From Nocardioides alpinus (lineage in GTDB: Bacteria > Actinomycetota > Actinomycetes > Propionibacteriales > Nocardioidaceae): DNA of 64,000 nucleotides. Under the pieces are notes generated by a model. It saw nothing but the letters and a program-made list of their open reading frames with translations. It was not told where the DNA came from and did not search any database. Every line of letters begins with the position of its first letter. Within the stretch, counting starts at the first letter, position 1. Positions 16,762 through 24,593 of the stretch are shown here, one piece after another. The position numbers and the translations under genes are program-made. Where the stretch lies: positions 496,001 to 560,000 of the forward strand of contig NZ_FOKC01000001.1 in assembly GCF_900112035.1 (NCBI RefSeq), written 5' to 3'.

Positions 16762-17352
16762 TCAGGACCGGACGTGCATCCGCTCCCCCTGCGGCCCGAA
16801 GATCGCCAGCACCTCGGCGGGAGTCGGGCCGGGGTTGCCGATCCAGTGGGGGGTGCGGGTGTCGAACTCGACGACCTCCCCGGGCTCGAGGGTGAGGTCG
16901 CGGGTGCCGAGCACGAGCCGGATGCGCCCGCTCAGGACGTAGAGCCACTCGTAGCCCTCGTGGGTCTGCAGGGTGGGCTGCGGGTCCCTCTCGACCGGCA
17001 TCACCATCTTGAAGGACTGCAGTCCCCCGGGTCGCTTGGTCAGCGAGATGAAGGTGCGACCGTGCCGCACGACCGGCTTGGAGCGGATCCGCGGGTCGCC
17101 GGTCTCGGGTGCGTCGACCAGCTCGTCGAGCGCCACCCGGTGGGCGCGGGCCAGCGGCAGCAGCAGCTCGAGGGTCGGCTTGCGCTGGCCGGACTCCAGC
17201 CGCGAGAGGGTGCTCACCGAGATGCCGGTCTCCTCGGCGAGATCGCCCAGGGTGGCCTCGCGCTCCAGCCGGAGCTGGCGCAGCCGGGGGCCGACGTTGC
17301 GCAGCACACCCTCGTCGTTGGTCGGGGCGTCGTCGGCGTGGGACTCGTGCAT
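16762..17352 (-). CDS. XRE-family regulator with C-terminal cupin
   Basis: 196 residues from ATG 17352. An HTH_3 domain (LRQLRLEREATLGDLAEETG, SVSTLSRLESGQRKPTLELL; about 23-80) is followed by a cupin_2 barrel (HEGYEWLYVLSGRIRLVLG, LEPGEVVEFDTRTPHWIGNP; about 125-190). This is the SutR/PuuR-like architecture in which a small ligand in the cupin alters DNA binding. It is divergent from the oxidoreductase-methyltransferase fusion with only 66 bases between starts, so it probably controls that gene and itself. A near-consensus TTGACA (minus strand, 17384-17389) lies upstream. Confidence 0.88.
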   Translation of the reverse strand: MHESHADDAPTNDEGVLRNVGPRLRQLRLEREATLGDLAEETGISVSTLSRLESGQRKPTLELLLPLARAHRVALDELVDAPETGDPRIRSKPVVRHGRTFISLTKRPGGLQSFKMVMPVERDPQPTLQTHEGYEWLYVLSGRIRLVLGTRDLTLEPGEVVEFDTRTPHWIGNPGPTPAEVLAIFGPQGERMHVRS

Positions 17353-17418
17353 GGGGTCAGTTTGCCATTGCAGCAAGGATGTTTGTCAATATGGCGATCT
17401 GCCTGCATGCTCGGTGAC
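17353..17418. promoter_or_regulatory. Shared divergent promoter region of cupin regulator and oxidoreductase
   Basis: This 66-base spacer is AT-rich compared with its surroundings. It holds TTGACA on the minus strand (17384-17389), and arms TTGCCAT (17362-17368) and ATGGCGA (17391-17397) that form an imperfect inverted repeat. A regulator operator here is likely but the exact site is not clear. Confidence 0.4.
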
Positions 17419-19011
17419 ATGACTGAGAACGAGATGTACGACGTAGTGATCATCGGTGGCGGCGCCGCCGGCCTGAGCGGTGCGCTGGCCCTGGGTCGGT
17501 CCCGGCGCTCGGTGCTGGTCATCGATGCGGGCGAGCCCCGCAACGCGCCCGCCGCGCACGCCCACAACTACCTGGGCCGCGAGGGCATCTCCCCGCTGGA
17601 GCTGCTCGAGATCGGCCGCGCCGAGGTGGCGACGTACGGCGTCGAGGTGGTCGCCGATCGCGTGGTCGGGCTGTCCGGCGAGGTCGACGCCTTCCTCGTC
17701 ACCACCGAGGGCGGTCGCCGGTTCCGTGCGCGCCGGGTGCTGGCGACCGGCGGCGTCGTCGACGAGCTGCCCGACGTGCCCGGGCTGGACGAGCGGTGGG
17801 GCGTCGACGTCCTGCACTGCCCCTACTGCCACGGGTGGGAGGTGCGCGACCAGAAGATCGCGGTGCTGGGCAGCGGCCCGATGGCGGCCCACCAGGGCCT
17901 GCTCTTCAGCCAGATCTCCGACGACGTGGTCGTGGTGGTGCACGACGGCGTCGAGATCGCGGACGCGGAGATGGAGAAGCTGGGCGCCATCGGCGTCCGC
18001 TTCGAGCACGGCACCCCGCAGGAGGTCGTCATCACGGACGACGGCGACGCGCTGGTCGGGCTCCGGTTGGCGGACGGCTGGGTGCTCGAGCGGCAGGCGA
18101 TCGTGGTCGCGTCGAAGCCGCTTGTCCGCGCCGACTACCTCACCCCTCTGGGCATCGAGCCGCAGCCCTTCGAGATGGGCGGCGCGGTGCTCGGCACGGT
18201 GCTGACCGTCGAGCCGACCGGGGCGACCGCGGTGCCCGGGGTCTTCGCGGCCGGCAACGCGACCGACCTGTCGATGACGCTGATGGCCTCGGCCGCCCAC
18301 GGCAACCGGGTCGGCGCATGGATCAACGCCGAGCTGCTCACGGCCGACGCCACGAAGGCGGTCCGCGACCGGCGCGACGGGTTCTTCGAGCGCCCCGCGT
18401 GGGAGGAGCGCTACTCGGGTGACAAGGTCTGGAGCGGGCGGGTCAACGTCCAGCTGGCGGCCGAGGCTCCCTCCCTGGCTCCCGGCCGGGCGTTGGACAT
18501 CGGCTGCGGCGAGGGTGGCGACGCGATCTGGCTGGCCTCGCAGGGCTGGGACGTGACGGCGGTCGACTTCGCCGACGCCGCACTCGCGCGGACCACCCTG
18601 CACGCCGAGGAGGCGGGTGTCGCCGACCGGATCGAGACCCGCCGGATCGACGTACGCACCTTCGAGCCGGACGGCGAGACCTGGGACCTCGTCACCTCCC
18701 ACTTCTTCCACCTGCCCGACGGCGGGATGCCCGACGTCGTACGCCGACTCGCCTCCGCAGTCGCGCCCGGCGGCACCCTGCTCGTGGTCGGGCACCACCC
18801 CGAGGACCTGAAGACCGGGCTGCGGCACGGGCACAACACCTTCATGTTCACTGCCGACGAGCTGTTGTCGGCGCTCCCCGACTGCCTCGGAGACCCAGCA
18901 CAGTTCGTGGTGGAGGCCTGCGAGGCGCGGCCGCGCACCCAGGCGCACCCGCACACCGGCGAGGAGATCGCCGTGGCCGACGCGGTGCTGCGGGCCCGAC
19001 GGGTCCGCTGA
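17419..19011 (+). CDS. Fused thioredoxin-reductase-like flavoprotein and SAM methyltransferase
   Basis: 530 residues from ATG 17419. Residues 1-310 form a pyridine nucleotide-disulphide oxidoreductase: GGGAAGLSGALALGRSRR (FAD site, 13-30), redox motif CPYC at 134-137, NAD(P) site LGSGPMAAHQG (150-160) and GVFAAGNATD (FAD end). After a linker, residues 330-530 are a class I methyltransferase with LDIGCGEGGDAIWLASQG and VTAVDFAD (motifs I and II). Similar two-domain proteins are known in actinobacteria, but their substrate is not known; oxidation followed by methylation of a small thiol or metalloid compound is a guess. Divergent from the cupin regulator. The second ATG in the frame was chosen; one at 17407 adds four residues. 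Confidence 0.88.
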   Translation: MTENEMYDVVIIGGGAAGLSGALALGRSRRSVLVIDAGEPRNAPAAHAHNYLGREGISPLELLEIGRAEVATYGVEVVADRVVGLSGEVDAFLVTTEGGRRFRARRVLATGGVVDELPDVPGLDERWGVDVLHCPYCHGWEVRDQKIAVLGSGPMAAHQGLLFSQISDDVVVVVHDGVEIADAEMEKLGAIGVRFEHGTPQEVVITDDGDALVGLRLADGWVLERQAIVVASKPLVRADYLTPLGIEPQPFEMGGAVLGTVLTVEPTGATAVPGVFAAGNATDLSMTLMASAAHGNRVGAWINAELLTADATKAVRDRRDGFFERPAWEERYSGDKVWSGRVNVQLAAEAPSLAPGRALDIGCGEGGDAIWLASQGWDVTAVDFADAALARTTLHAEEAGVADRIETRRIDVRTFEPDGETWDLVTSHFFHLPDGGMPDVVRRLASAVAPGGTLLVVGHHPEDLKTGLRHGHNTFMFTADELLSALPDCLGDPAQFVVEACEARPRTQAHPHTGEEIAVADAVLRARRVR

Positions 19012-19023
19012 GAAGATGACGGC

Positions 19024-19485
19024 ATGACGACCCGACCCTGGTGGACGCTCCTGCCCTTCCTCGTCGCCGTCGCACTGGTGGCGGGCGTCGGTGGGCTGGC
19101 GGCGTCCGGCTCGCGGGCGACCTACCGCGCCCTCGAGCTGCCGCCGTTCGCCCCGCCGTCGTGGCTCTTCGGCCCGGTGTGGTCGGTGCTCTACGTGATG
19201 ATCGGCGTCGCGGGCTGGCTGCTGTGGCGGGCCGGCGGGTGGGACCGCGTGATGTGGCTGTGGGTGGCGCAGCTGCTGCTCAACCTGGTGTGGACACCGC
19301 TGTTCTTCGCAGCCGACCTCTACACCGTCGCGCTCGTCGACATCGTGCTGCTCGCGGCCGCGGTCGCACTGCTCATCGCGTGGTCGTGGCAGCGATCGCG
19401 TGCGGTCGCGTGGCTGCTGGTCCCCTACCTGGCGTGGGTCTGCTTCGCGACGGCGCTCAACGCGGGGATCGTCGTCCTCAACTGA
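19024..19485 (+). CDS. tspO: TspO/MBR family tryptophan-rich sensory protein
   Basis: 153 residues with five transmembrane helices and many tryptophans. Family motifs: LPPFAPPSWLFGPVWSVLY (38-56) and LNLVWTPLFF (about 90). TspO proteins bind porphyrins and related ligands in the membrane and affect stress responses. The gene follows the fusion gene after 12 bases and may be co-transcribed. Its stop lies in a short inverted repeat (CTGACG/CGTCAG, 19482-19500) shared with the end of the convergent gluconokinase gene. Confidence 0.92.
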   Translation: MTTRPWWTLLPFLVAVALVAGVGGLAASGSRATYRALELPPFAPPSWLFGPVWSVLYVMIGVAGWLLWRAGGWDRVMWLWVAQLLLNLVWTPLFFAADLYTVALVDIVLLAAAVALLIAWSWQRSRAVAWLLVPYLAWVCFATALNAGIVVLN

Positions 19486-19496
19486 CGCGTACGCCG

Positions 19497-20015
19497 TCAG
19501 GCGAGGTCGAGTCGCGCCAGCACCAGTGCGGCCAGTCGGTCGACGGGGAGCGCGGGATCGACGTCCATCCCCTCCTCGCCGGGCTGGAGGGGCTCGAGGG
19601 TGTCGAGCTGCGACTCCAGCAGGCTCGGCGGCATGAAGTGCTCGCGCGCGTTCATCCGGTCGAGGATCAGGTGCTTGTCCCCGGTGGCGTGCACGAAGAA
19701 CGTGCCCTCGCCGCCGCGCCGCAGCACGTCCCGGTAGGTCCGGCGCAGGGCGCTGCACGTGATGATCGTCGGCTCGCCGCGGGCGTCCCGCTCCGCGGTC
19801 CAGGCGGCCAGCGACTCCAGCCAGCCCCACCGGTCGGCGTCGGTGAGCGGGGTGCCCTCGGCCATCTTGGCGACGTTCTCCGGCGGGTGGAAGTCGTCGC
19901 CCTCGGCGAGCTCCCAGCCGAGGCGCTCGCCGACGGCGCGGGCGACCGTGGACTTCCCCGAGCCGGAGACGCCCATGAAGACGAGGTGCAGCGGTGCGTG
20001 CGGTGAAGGCGTCAT
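19497..20015 (-). CDS. gntK: Gluconokinase
   Basis: 172 residues from ATG 20015. P-loop GVSGSGKSTVARAV (15-28), followed by GDDFHPPENVAKMAEGTPLTD, the gluconate-binding signature of thermoresistant gluconokinases, then CSALRRTYRDVLR and the HFMPPSLLESQLDTLEPL region. It phosphorylates D-gluconate with ATP to 6-phosphogluconate for the pentose phosphate route. The start overlaps the stop of its upstream partner gene by four bases? In fact the permease stop (20012-20014) lies within the gntK start region, so permease and kinase are alternately translated from one message in the order permease after kinase on the minus strand: the kinase begins at 20015 and the permease ends at 20012. Confidence 0.93.
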   Translation of the reverse strand: MTPSPHAPLHLVFMGVSGSGKSTVARAVGERLGWELAEGDDFHPPENVAKMAEGTPLTDADRWGWLESLAAWTAERDARGEPTIITCSALRRTYRDVLRRGGEGTFFVHATGDKHLILDRMNAREHFMPPSLLESQLDTLEPLQPGEEGMDVDPALPVDRLAALVLARLDLA

Positions 20016-21388
20016 CCGACGGCCCAGACTCCCAGGGCCAGCACGAAGATCGTCACGCCGAGCGTCGTCTCCAGCACCGTCCACGTCTTCAGCGTGGTCT
20101 TGACGTCCATCCCGAAGAACCGGCTGACCAGCCAGAAGCCGGAGTCGTTGACGTGCGAGAGCACGGTCGCGCCGGCGGCGATGGCGAGGACGAGGGCGAC
20201 GAGCTGCAGCGAGGACGGGTCGGCCTCGGCCACGCCCGCCGACAGCAGGCCGGCGGTGGTGGTGAGCGCGACGGTCGCCGAGCCCTGGGCGACCCGCAGG
20301 ATGGTCGCGATGACGAAGGCGGAGACGATGAGCGGGAGACCGAGGTCGGCCAGTGAGTCCGACAGCGCCTCGCCGATGCCGCTGTAGCGCAGCACGCCGC
20401 CGAACATCCCGCCCGCGCCGGTGATCAGGATGATCGCGCAGATCGGTCCGAGGGAGTCGTTCAGCAGGCCCTCGATCTCCTCGCGGGAGTGCCGCTTGAT
20501 GGCGAGGGTGTAGGTCGCCACGAGCAGCGCGATCAGCAGGGCGACCGGGGTCTGTCCGATGAAGATGAAGGCGTCGGCGACGCCACCTTCCTCCGCGATC
20601 GTCCCGTTGGTGCGCAGCGTGGTCAGGACGGTGTTGGCGCCGATCAGCACCAGAGGGAGCAGCAGGATCCCGAGCACGTGACCGAAGGCCGGCGGGTCGC
20701 CGCCATCGGCCTCGCGGCCGCCAGTGAGCACCGAGTCGTCGATGGGGACGTAGATCTTGCCCAGCCACGCGGTCGTCACGAGGTAGACGCCGACGAACCA
20801 GGCGAGCACAGCGATCACGACACCCACCAGCAGGGTGAGGCCGATGCTGGCACCGAGCTCGGTGGCGGCGGTGACCGGTCCGGGGTGCGGCGGGACGATC
20901 GCGTGCATCGCGGCGAACGCGCCGGCCGCGGGCAGGGCGTACATCAGCACCGACCCGCCGAAGCGCTTCGCGACGGAGAAGATGATCGGCAGGAAGACGA
21001 CGAGTCCCGCGTCGAAGAAGATCGGCAGACCGAAGAGGAGGGCCGCGACGCCGAGCGCCATCGGGGCGCGCTTCTCACCGAAGCGGCTGACGAGGGTGTC
21101 GGCGAGGACCTGGGCGCCTCCCGTCACCTCGAGCAGCCGGCCGATCATCACGCCGAGCCCGACGAGAAGCGCGACGGATCCGAGCGTGCTGCCGAAGGCC
21201 GCGATCGAGATCGCCGGCACGTCGGCGACGGGCACACCCGCGGCGACGGCCGTGCACAGGCTGACGAGCACCAGCGCGACGAAGGCGTGCATCCGCAGCA
21301 CGATGATGAGCACGAGCAGTGCAGCGACAGCGATGGCGGCGATGAGCAGCAGGGTGCCCGCGCCGTAGACGGGTGTCATGGTGTCCAC
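20012..21388 (-). CDS. gntP: Gluconate:H+ symporter (GntP family)
   Basis: 458 residues, about 12-14 hydrophobic segments. GntP hallmarks: GSTLGSVALLVGLGVMIGRLLE, GLPIFFDAGLVVFLPI, and AAMHAIVPPHPGPVTAA. It imports gluconate with protons. On the minus strand it is transcribed first and its stop (TGA) overlaps the gntK start codon by four bases (ATGA), so uptake and phosphorylation are coupled. No GntR-type regulator is adjacent. Two in-frame ATGs (21388 and 21379) are possible; the outer one is used. Confidence 0.93.
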   Translation of the reverse strand: MDTMTPVYGAGTLLLIAAIAVAALLVLIIVLRMHAFVALVLVSLCTAVAAGVPVADVPAISIAAFGSTLGSVALLVGLGVMIGRLLEVTGGAQVLADTLVSRFGEKRAPMALGVAALLFGLPIFFDAGLVVFLPIIFSVAKRFGGSVLMYALPAAGAFAAMHAIVPPHPGPVTAATELGASIGLTLLVGVVIAVLAWFVGVYLVTTAWLGKIYVPIDDSVLTGGREADGGDPPAFGHVLGILLLPLVLIGANTVLTTLRTNGTIAEEGGVADAFIFIGQTPVALLIALLVATYTLAIKRHSREEIEGLLNDSLGPICAIILITGAGGMFGGVLRYSGIGEALSDSLADLGLPLIVSAFVIATILRVAQGSATVALTTTAGLLSAGVAEADPSSLQLVALVLAIAAGATVLSHVNDSGFWLVSRFFGMDVKTTLKTWTVLETTLGVTIFVLALGVWAVG

Positions 21389-21402
21389 GAGAAAACCTCC
21401 GA

Positions 21403-21418
21403 GGTGGGATGCCCCACC
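21403..21418 (-). terminator. Probable intrinsic terminator after acyl-CoA synthetase gene
   Basis: A GGTGGG/CCCACC stem between the acyl-CoA synthetase stop and the gluconate permease start. Read on the minus strand it is followed within 12 bases by TTTT. Confidence 0.45.
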
Positions 21419-21429
21419 CTAAGCGGGAG

Positions 21430-22971
21430 TCAGCCCACCAGCTCGACCTTGATCTCCGTCTTGAGCACCTTGCCGACCTTGGACCGGGGCAGGTCGGGCC
21501 AGACGTGGACCTCCTTGGGCGCCTTGACCGAGCCGATCCGCTGCTTGACGAAGGCGATCAGCTCGTCGGGATCCACCCTCGCCCCCGCCTGCGGTTGTAC
21601 GACCACCACGACCCGCTCGCCCCACTTGTCGTCCGGCAGCCCGACCACCGCGCAGTCCTGCACCGCGGGGTGCGCCAGGACGGCCTGCTCCACCTCGGTC
21701 GAGTACACGTTGAAGCCGCCGGTGATGATCATGTCCTTGGCACGGTCGACGATGTGGAGGAAGCCGTCGTCGTCGAGGAAGCCGATGTCGCCGGTGTGCA
21801 GCCAGCCGTGGCGCAGCGTGCGGACGGTCTCGTCGGGGTTCTTCCAGTAGCCCGCCATCACCAGCGACGACCGCGCGCAGATCTCCCCACGCTCGCCCGG
21901 CGCGACGGGCCGGTCGTCCTCGTCCAGGATCGCGACGGTGACCAGCGGCGCGGGTCGACCGGCACTGGTGAGCCGCTCGGTGGCGACCGACCCGTCGGCC
22001 CGGAAGTGGTCGGCCGGCGGCATCATCGAGATCATCATCGGCGCCTCGGTCTGGCCGAAGAGCTGCGCCATCACCGGCCCGATCCGCACGAGCGCCTCCT
22101 CCAGCCGGGACGCCGACATCGGGGCGGCTCCGTACCAGAAGCACTGCAGGCTGCTGAGGTCCGTCGAGTCCAGGTCGGGGTGGCCGAGCACCATGTAGAT
22201 CAGCGTCGGCGGCAGGAACGTGTGCGTGACGCCGCGCTCCTCCACCAGCCGCAGGAAGCCCCCGACGTCGGGTGCGCGCATGATCACGACCTCACCGCCG
22301 AGCGAGAGCACCGGGAAGCACAGCACCCCGGCCGCGTGCGTGAGCGGTGCGAGCGCAAGGTAGACCGGCGGGCCGTCGAAGGGATAGCCCACCAGGGTCA
22401 GCGCCGTCATCGTCTCGAGGTTGGTCGGCGTGAGCATGACGCCCTTGGGGCGCCCGGTGGTGCCCCCGGTCCCGACGAGCATTGCCAGTTCGTCAGCACC
22501 GGGGGGATCGAGGCGGTCGGGTACGACGACGCCGCGGCCGCGGTCGAGGAAGTCCCGCCAGGTGACTGACCCGTGGTTGGACCCGTCGAGGCAGACCCAC
22601 GTGTGGACCCCCGGCAGCTCGTCGCGGATCGCCGCGACCAGGGGTGCGAAGCCGGGCTGGAAGAGCACCACCTCCGCGCCGAAGAGCTCCAGCAGCTCGC
22701 GGTTCTCCCCCGCCTCGTTGCGCGGGTTGATCGGGCACCAGACGGCACCGGCGCGACTGATCCCGAAGACGCAGGTGAACGCGACGGGGTCGTTGGCCGA
22801 GAGGATCGCGACCCGTGAGCCCTCGCACGTGCCGCTGCCCACCAGGGCGGCCGCGACCTCGTGGGAGAGCCGCACCACGTCGGCGTACGACACCGATGTC
22901 CCGTCGGTGGTCAGGCAGGGGCGGTCGACCCCGAGGCTCGCGCCCTTGTCGAGGTAGTCGTGCAGCCGCAT
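21430..22971 (-). CDS. AMP-binding acyl-CoA synthetase
   Basis: 513 residues with the full ANL-superfamily signature: GTGGTTGRPKGVMLT (P-loop, about 167-181), YGAAPMS (A4-like), FGQTEAP (A5), YWKNPDET and GWLHTGDIGFLDDDGFLHIVDR (A7/A8), and the C-terminal lysine motif PRSKVGKVLK. It activates a carboxylic acid to acyl-AMP and then acyl-CoA. Substrate is not evident. It sits 23 bases downstream of the SDR gene on the same strand, and the TetR regulator is divergent, suggesting a small fatty-acid or aromatic/steroid side-chain degradation unit. This pathway call is inference. Confidence 0.93.
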   Translation of the reverse strand: MRLHDYLDKGASLGVDRPCLTTDGTSVSYADVVRLSHEVAAALVGSGTCEGSRVAILSANDPVAFTCVFGISRAGAVWCPINPRNEAGENRELLELFGAEVVLFQPGFAPLVAAIRDELPGVHTWVCLDGSNHGSVTWRDFLDRGRGVVVPDRLDPPGADELAMLVGTGGTTGRPKGVMLTPTNLETMTALTLVGYPFDGPPVYLALAPLTHAAGVLCFPVLSLGGEVVIMRAPDVGGFLRLVEERGVTHTFLPPTLIYMVLGHPDLDSTDLSSLQCFWYGAAPMSASRLEEALVRIGPVMAQLFGQTEAPMMISMMPPADHFRADGSVATERLTSAGRPAPLVTVAILDEDDRPVAPGERGEICARSSLVMAGYWKNPDETVRTLRHGWLHTGDIGFLDDDGFLHIVDRAKDMIITGGFNVYSTEVEQAVLAHPAVQDCAVVGLPDDKWGERVVVVVQPQAGARVDPDELIAFVKQRIGSVKAPKEVHVWPDLPRSKVGKVLKTEIKVELVG

Positions 22972-22994
22972 GGCTCACCCTTCTCCGGGCCGGT

Positions 22995-23786
22995 TCACAT
23001 GCCCATGCCGCCGTCGACGGGGATGCCGGCGCCGTTGATGAAGCGGGCCGCGTCGGAGGCGAGGAAGACGACCGCGTCGGCCATGTCCTCGACCTCGCCG
23101 AGGCGACCCGACGGGGTCAGCTCGATCACCGCGCCGACCGCTTCCTCGGCGCTGCCGTACAACCCGAGGGAGGCCATGTCGTTGGCGAGTCCGGCGCCCA
23201 TCGCCGTCGGGACGAGGCCCGGATAGATGCAGTTGACGCGTACGCCGTAGCCGAGCTTGCCGGACTCCATCGCCGCGACGCGGGTGAGGCGGTCGACGGC
23301 CGACTTGGTGCCGCTGTAGACCGATATCGCCGGGAAGGCGATGGTCGCCGCGACGGACGAGATGTTGATGATCGAGCCGCCCTTGCCGGCCGCGCCGTCG
23401 GGTCGCATCGCCCGGAGGCCGTGCTTGAGCCCGAGCGTCGTGCCGAGGATGTTGACGTCGAGCATCGTGCGGATGTCGTCCACCTGGACCTCGGTGATCA
23501 GCGCGCTGATCTCGACGCCGGCGTTGTTGACGAGCACGTCGAGCCCGCCGAGCTGGTCGACGCACGCGGCGACCGCAGCCTCCCAGCCGGCCTCGTCGGT
23601 CACGTCGAGACGGACGAAGCCATGGCCCTCGCCGAGGCCGGCCGCCGTCTCGGCACCGGCTTCGTTGATGTCCGCGATCATCACGCGGGCACCGGCGGCG
23701 GCGAGCGCACGGGCCATGCCCTCACCGAGCCCCTGGGCCCCTCCCGTGACGAGTGCGACGCGGCCGGTCAGGTCGATGGAGGTCAT
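22995..23786 (-). CDS. Short-chain dehydrogenase/reductase
   Basis: 263 residues. Rossmann motif VTGGAQGLGEGMARAL (13-28), the DINEAG acidic residue after beta-2 that indicates NAD(H) preference, LVNNAGVEI, catalytic Ser in INISSV and YSGTK (Tyr-x-x-x-Lys), and the C-terminal PVDGGMGM. A classical SDR acting on a hydroxyl/keto substrate. First gene of a two-gene minus-strand unit with the acyl-CoA synthetase and divergent from the TetR regulator, whose operators lie in its upstream region. Confidence 0.93.
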   Translation of the reverse strand: MTSIDLTGRVALVTGGAQGLGEGMARALAAAGARVMIADINEAGAETAAGLGEGHGFVRLDVTDEAGWEAAVAACVDQLGGLDVLVNNAGVEISALITEVQVDDIRTMLDVNILGTTLGLKHGLRAMRPDGAAGKGGSIINISSVAATIAFPAISVYSGTKSAVDRLTRVAAMESGKLGYGVRVNCIYPGLVPTAMGAGLANDMASLGLYGSAEEAVGAVIELTPSGRLGEVEDMADAVVFLASDAARFINGAGIPVDGGMGM

Positions 23787-23857
23787 CGGGGGTTCTCCTC
23801 TGTGCAGGGGTGGGTGCGGGCGTAGTCGGCGTGATGGCCATCACACTGGCGCGCTCT

Positions 23858-23896
23858 CTTGACGCGTGTCAAGACAACGTTTGGACAACTGTCAAG
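23858..23896. promoter_or_regulatory. Two TetR-type operators
   Basis: CTTGACGCGTGTCAAG (23858-23873) is a perfect inverted repeat with a 4-base centre. A second copy, TTGGACAACTGTCAAG, lies at 23881-23896. Both are followed by ACA and are 23 bases apart. The second overlaps the expected -35 of the regulator promoter, whose -10-like TAGGAT is at 23914-23919. They are placed to control both the regulator and the divergent SDR/synthetase genes. Confidence 0.7.
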
Positions 23897-23925
23897 ACAG
23901 GTCCGGATGCGCCTAGGATCGCGGC

Positions 23926-24543
23926 ATGCCCGCCCTCTCCGCCCCCGTCGCGAGCAAGCACGACACCCGTCGCGACCAGCTCGCCGAGTCGGCGCTGACG
24001 ACCCTGGGACAGCTCGGCTATGCGAAGACGTCGCTGCGCGAGATCGCCCGGCACTCGCCCTTCACGCATGGCGTCGTGCACTACTACTTCTCCGACAAGG
24101 AGGAGCTGATCACCTACTGCGTGCGCTACTACAAGCGCACCTGCGTGACGCGCTACGACGAGATCGTCGCGACGTCGACGTCCGCCGCGGAGCTGCAGTC
24201 GCGCTTCGCCGCCAAGCTGGCCGGGACCATCCGCGACGAGGGTCCGATGCACCAGCTCTGGTACGACCTGCGCAACCAGTCGATGTTCGAGCCGGGCCTG
24301 CGCGAGGTGGTCCTCGAGATCGACGGCCAGCTCGAGGCGATGATCTGGCGCGTCCTCACCCGCTACGCCGAACTGGCCGGCCGAGAGCTCGCCCTCGACT
24401 CCTCGACCGGGTACGGCATGCTCGACGGGCTCTTCGCGCAGACGCTGCTCGCGTGGGCCACCGGCCCTGCCGCGGCGCGCGACGACGTACTGGCCGTGCT
24501 CACCGCCCGCGTCGACGCCCTGATGCCGTCGCTCCTGCGCTGA
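23926..24543 (+). CDS. TetR family regulator
   Basis: 205 residues. N-terminal HTH: DQLAESALTTLGQLGYAKTS, LREIARHSPFTHGVVHYYFSDKEEL (about 17-62), the standard TetR DNA-binding helix set. The ligand domain is about 140 residues and unremarkable (ALLDGL-like TGYGMLDGLFAQTLL). The TAGGAT box six bases before the ATG suggests a leaderless message. It likely represses itself and the divergent SDR/acyl-CoA synthetase genes through the paired operators upstream, and would be released by an acyl-CoA or related ligand (inference). Confidence 0.9.
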   Translation: MPALSAPVASKHDTRRDQLAESALTTLGQLGYAKTSLREIARHSPFTHGVVHYYFSDKEELITYCVRYYKRTCVTRYDEIVATSTSAAELQSRFAAKLAGTIRDEGPMHQLWYDLRNQSMFEPGLREVVLEIDGQLEAMIWRVLTRYAELAGRELALDSSTGYGMLDGLFAQTLLAWATGPAAARDDVLAVLTARVDALMPSLLR

Positions 24544-24593
24544 GCAGCCGCTGGTTGAACCCCCCGGAGCCGCTGGTTGAGCAGGGCGAGGAA

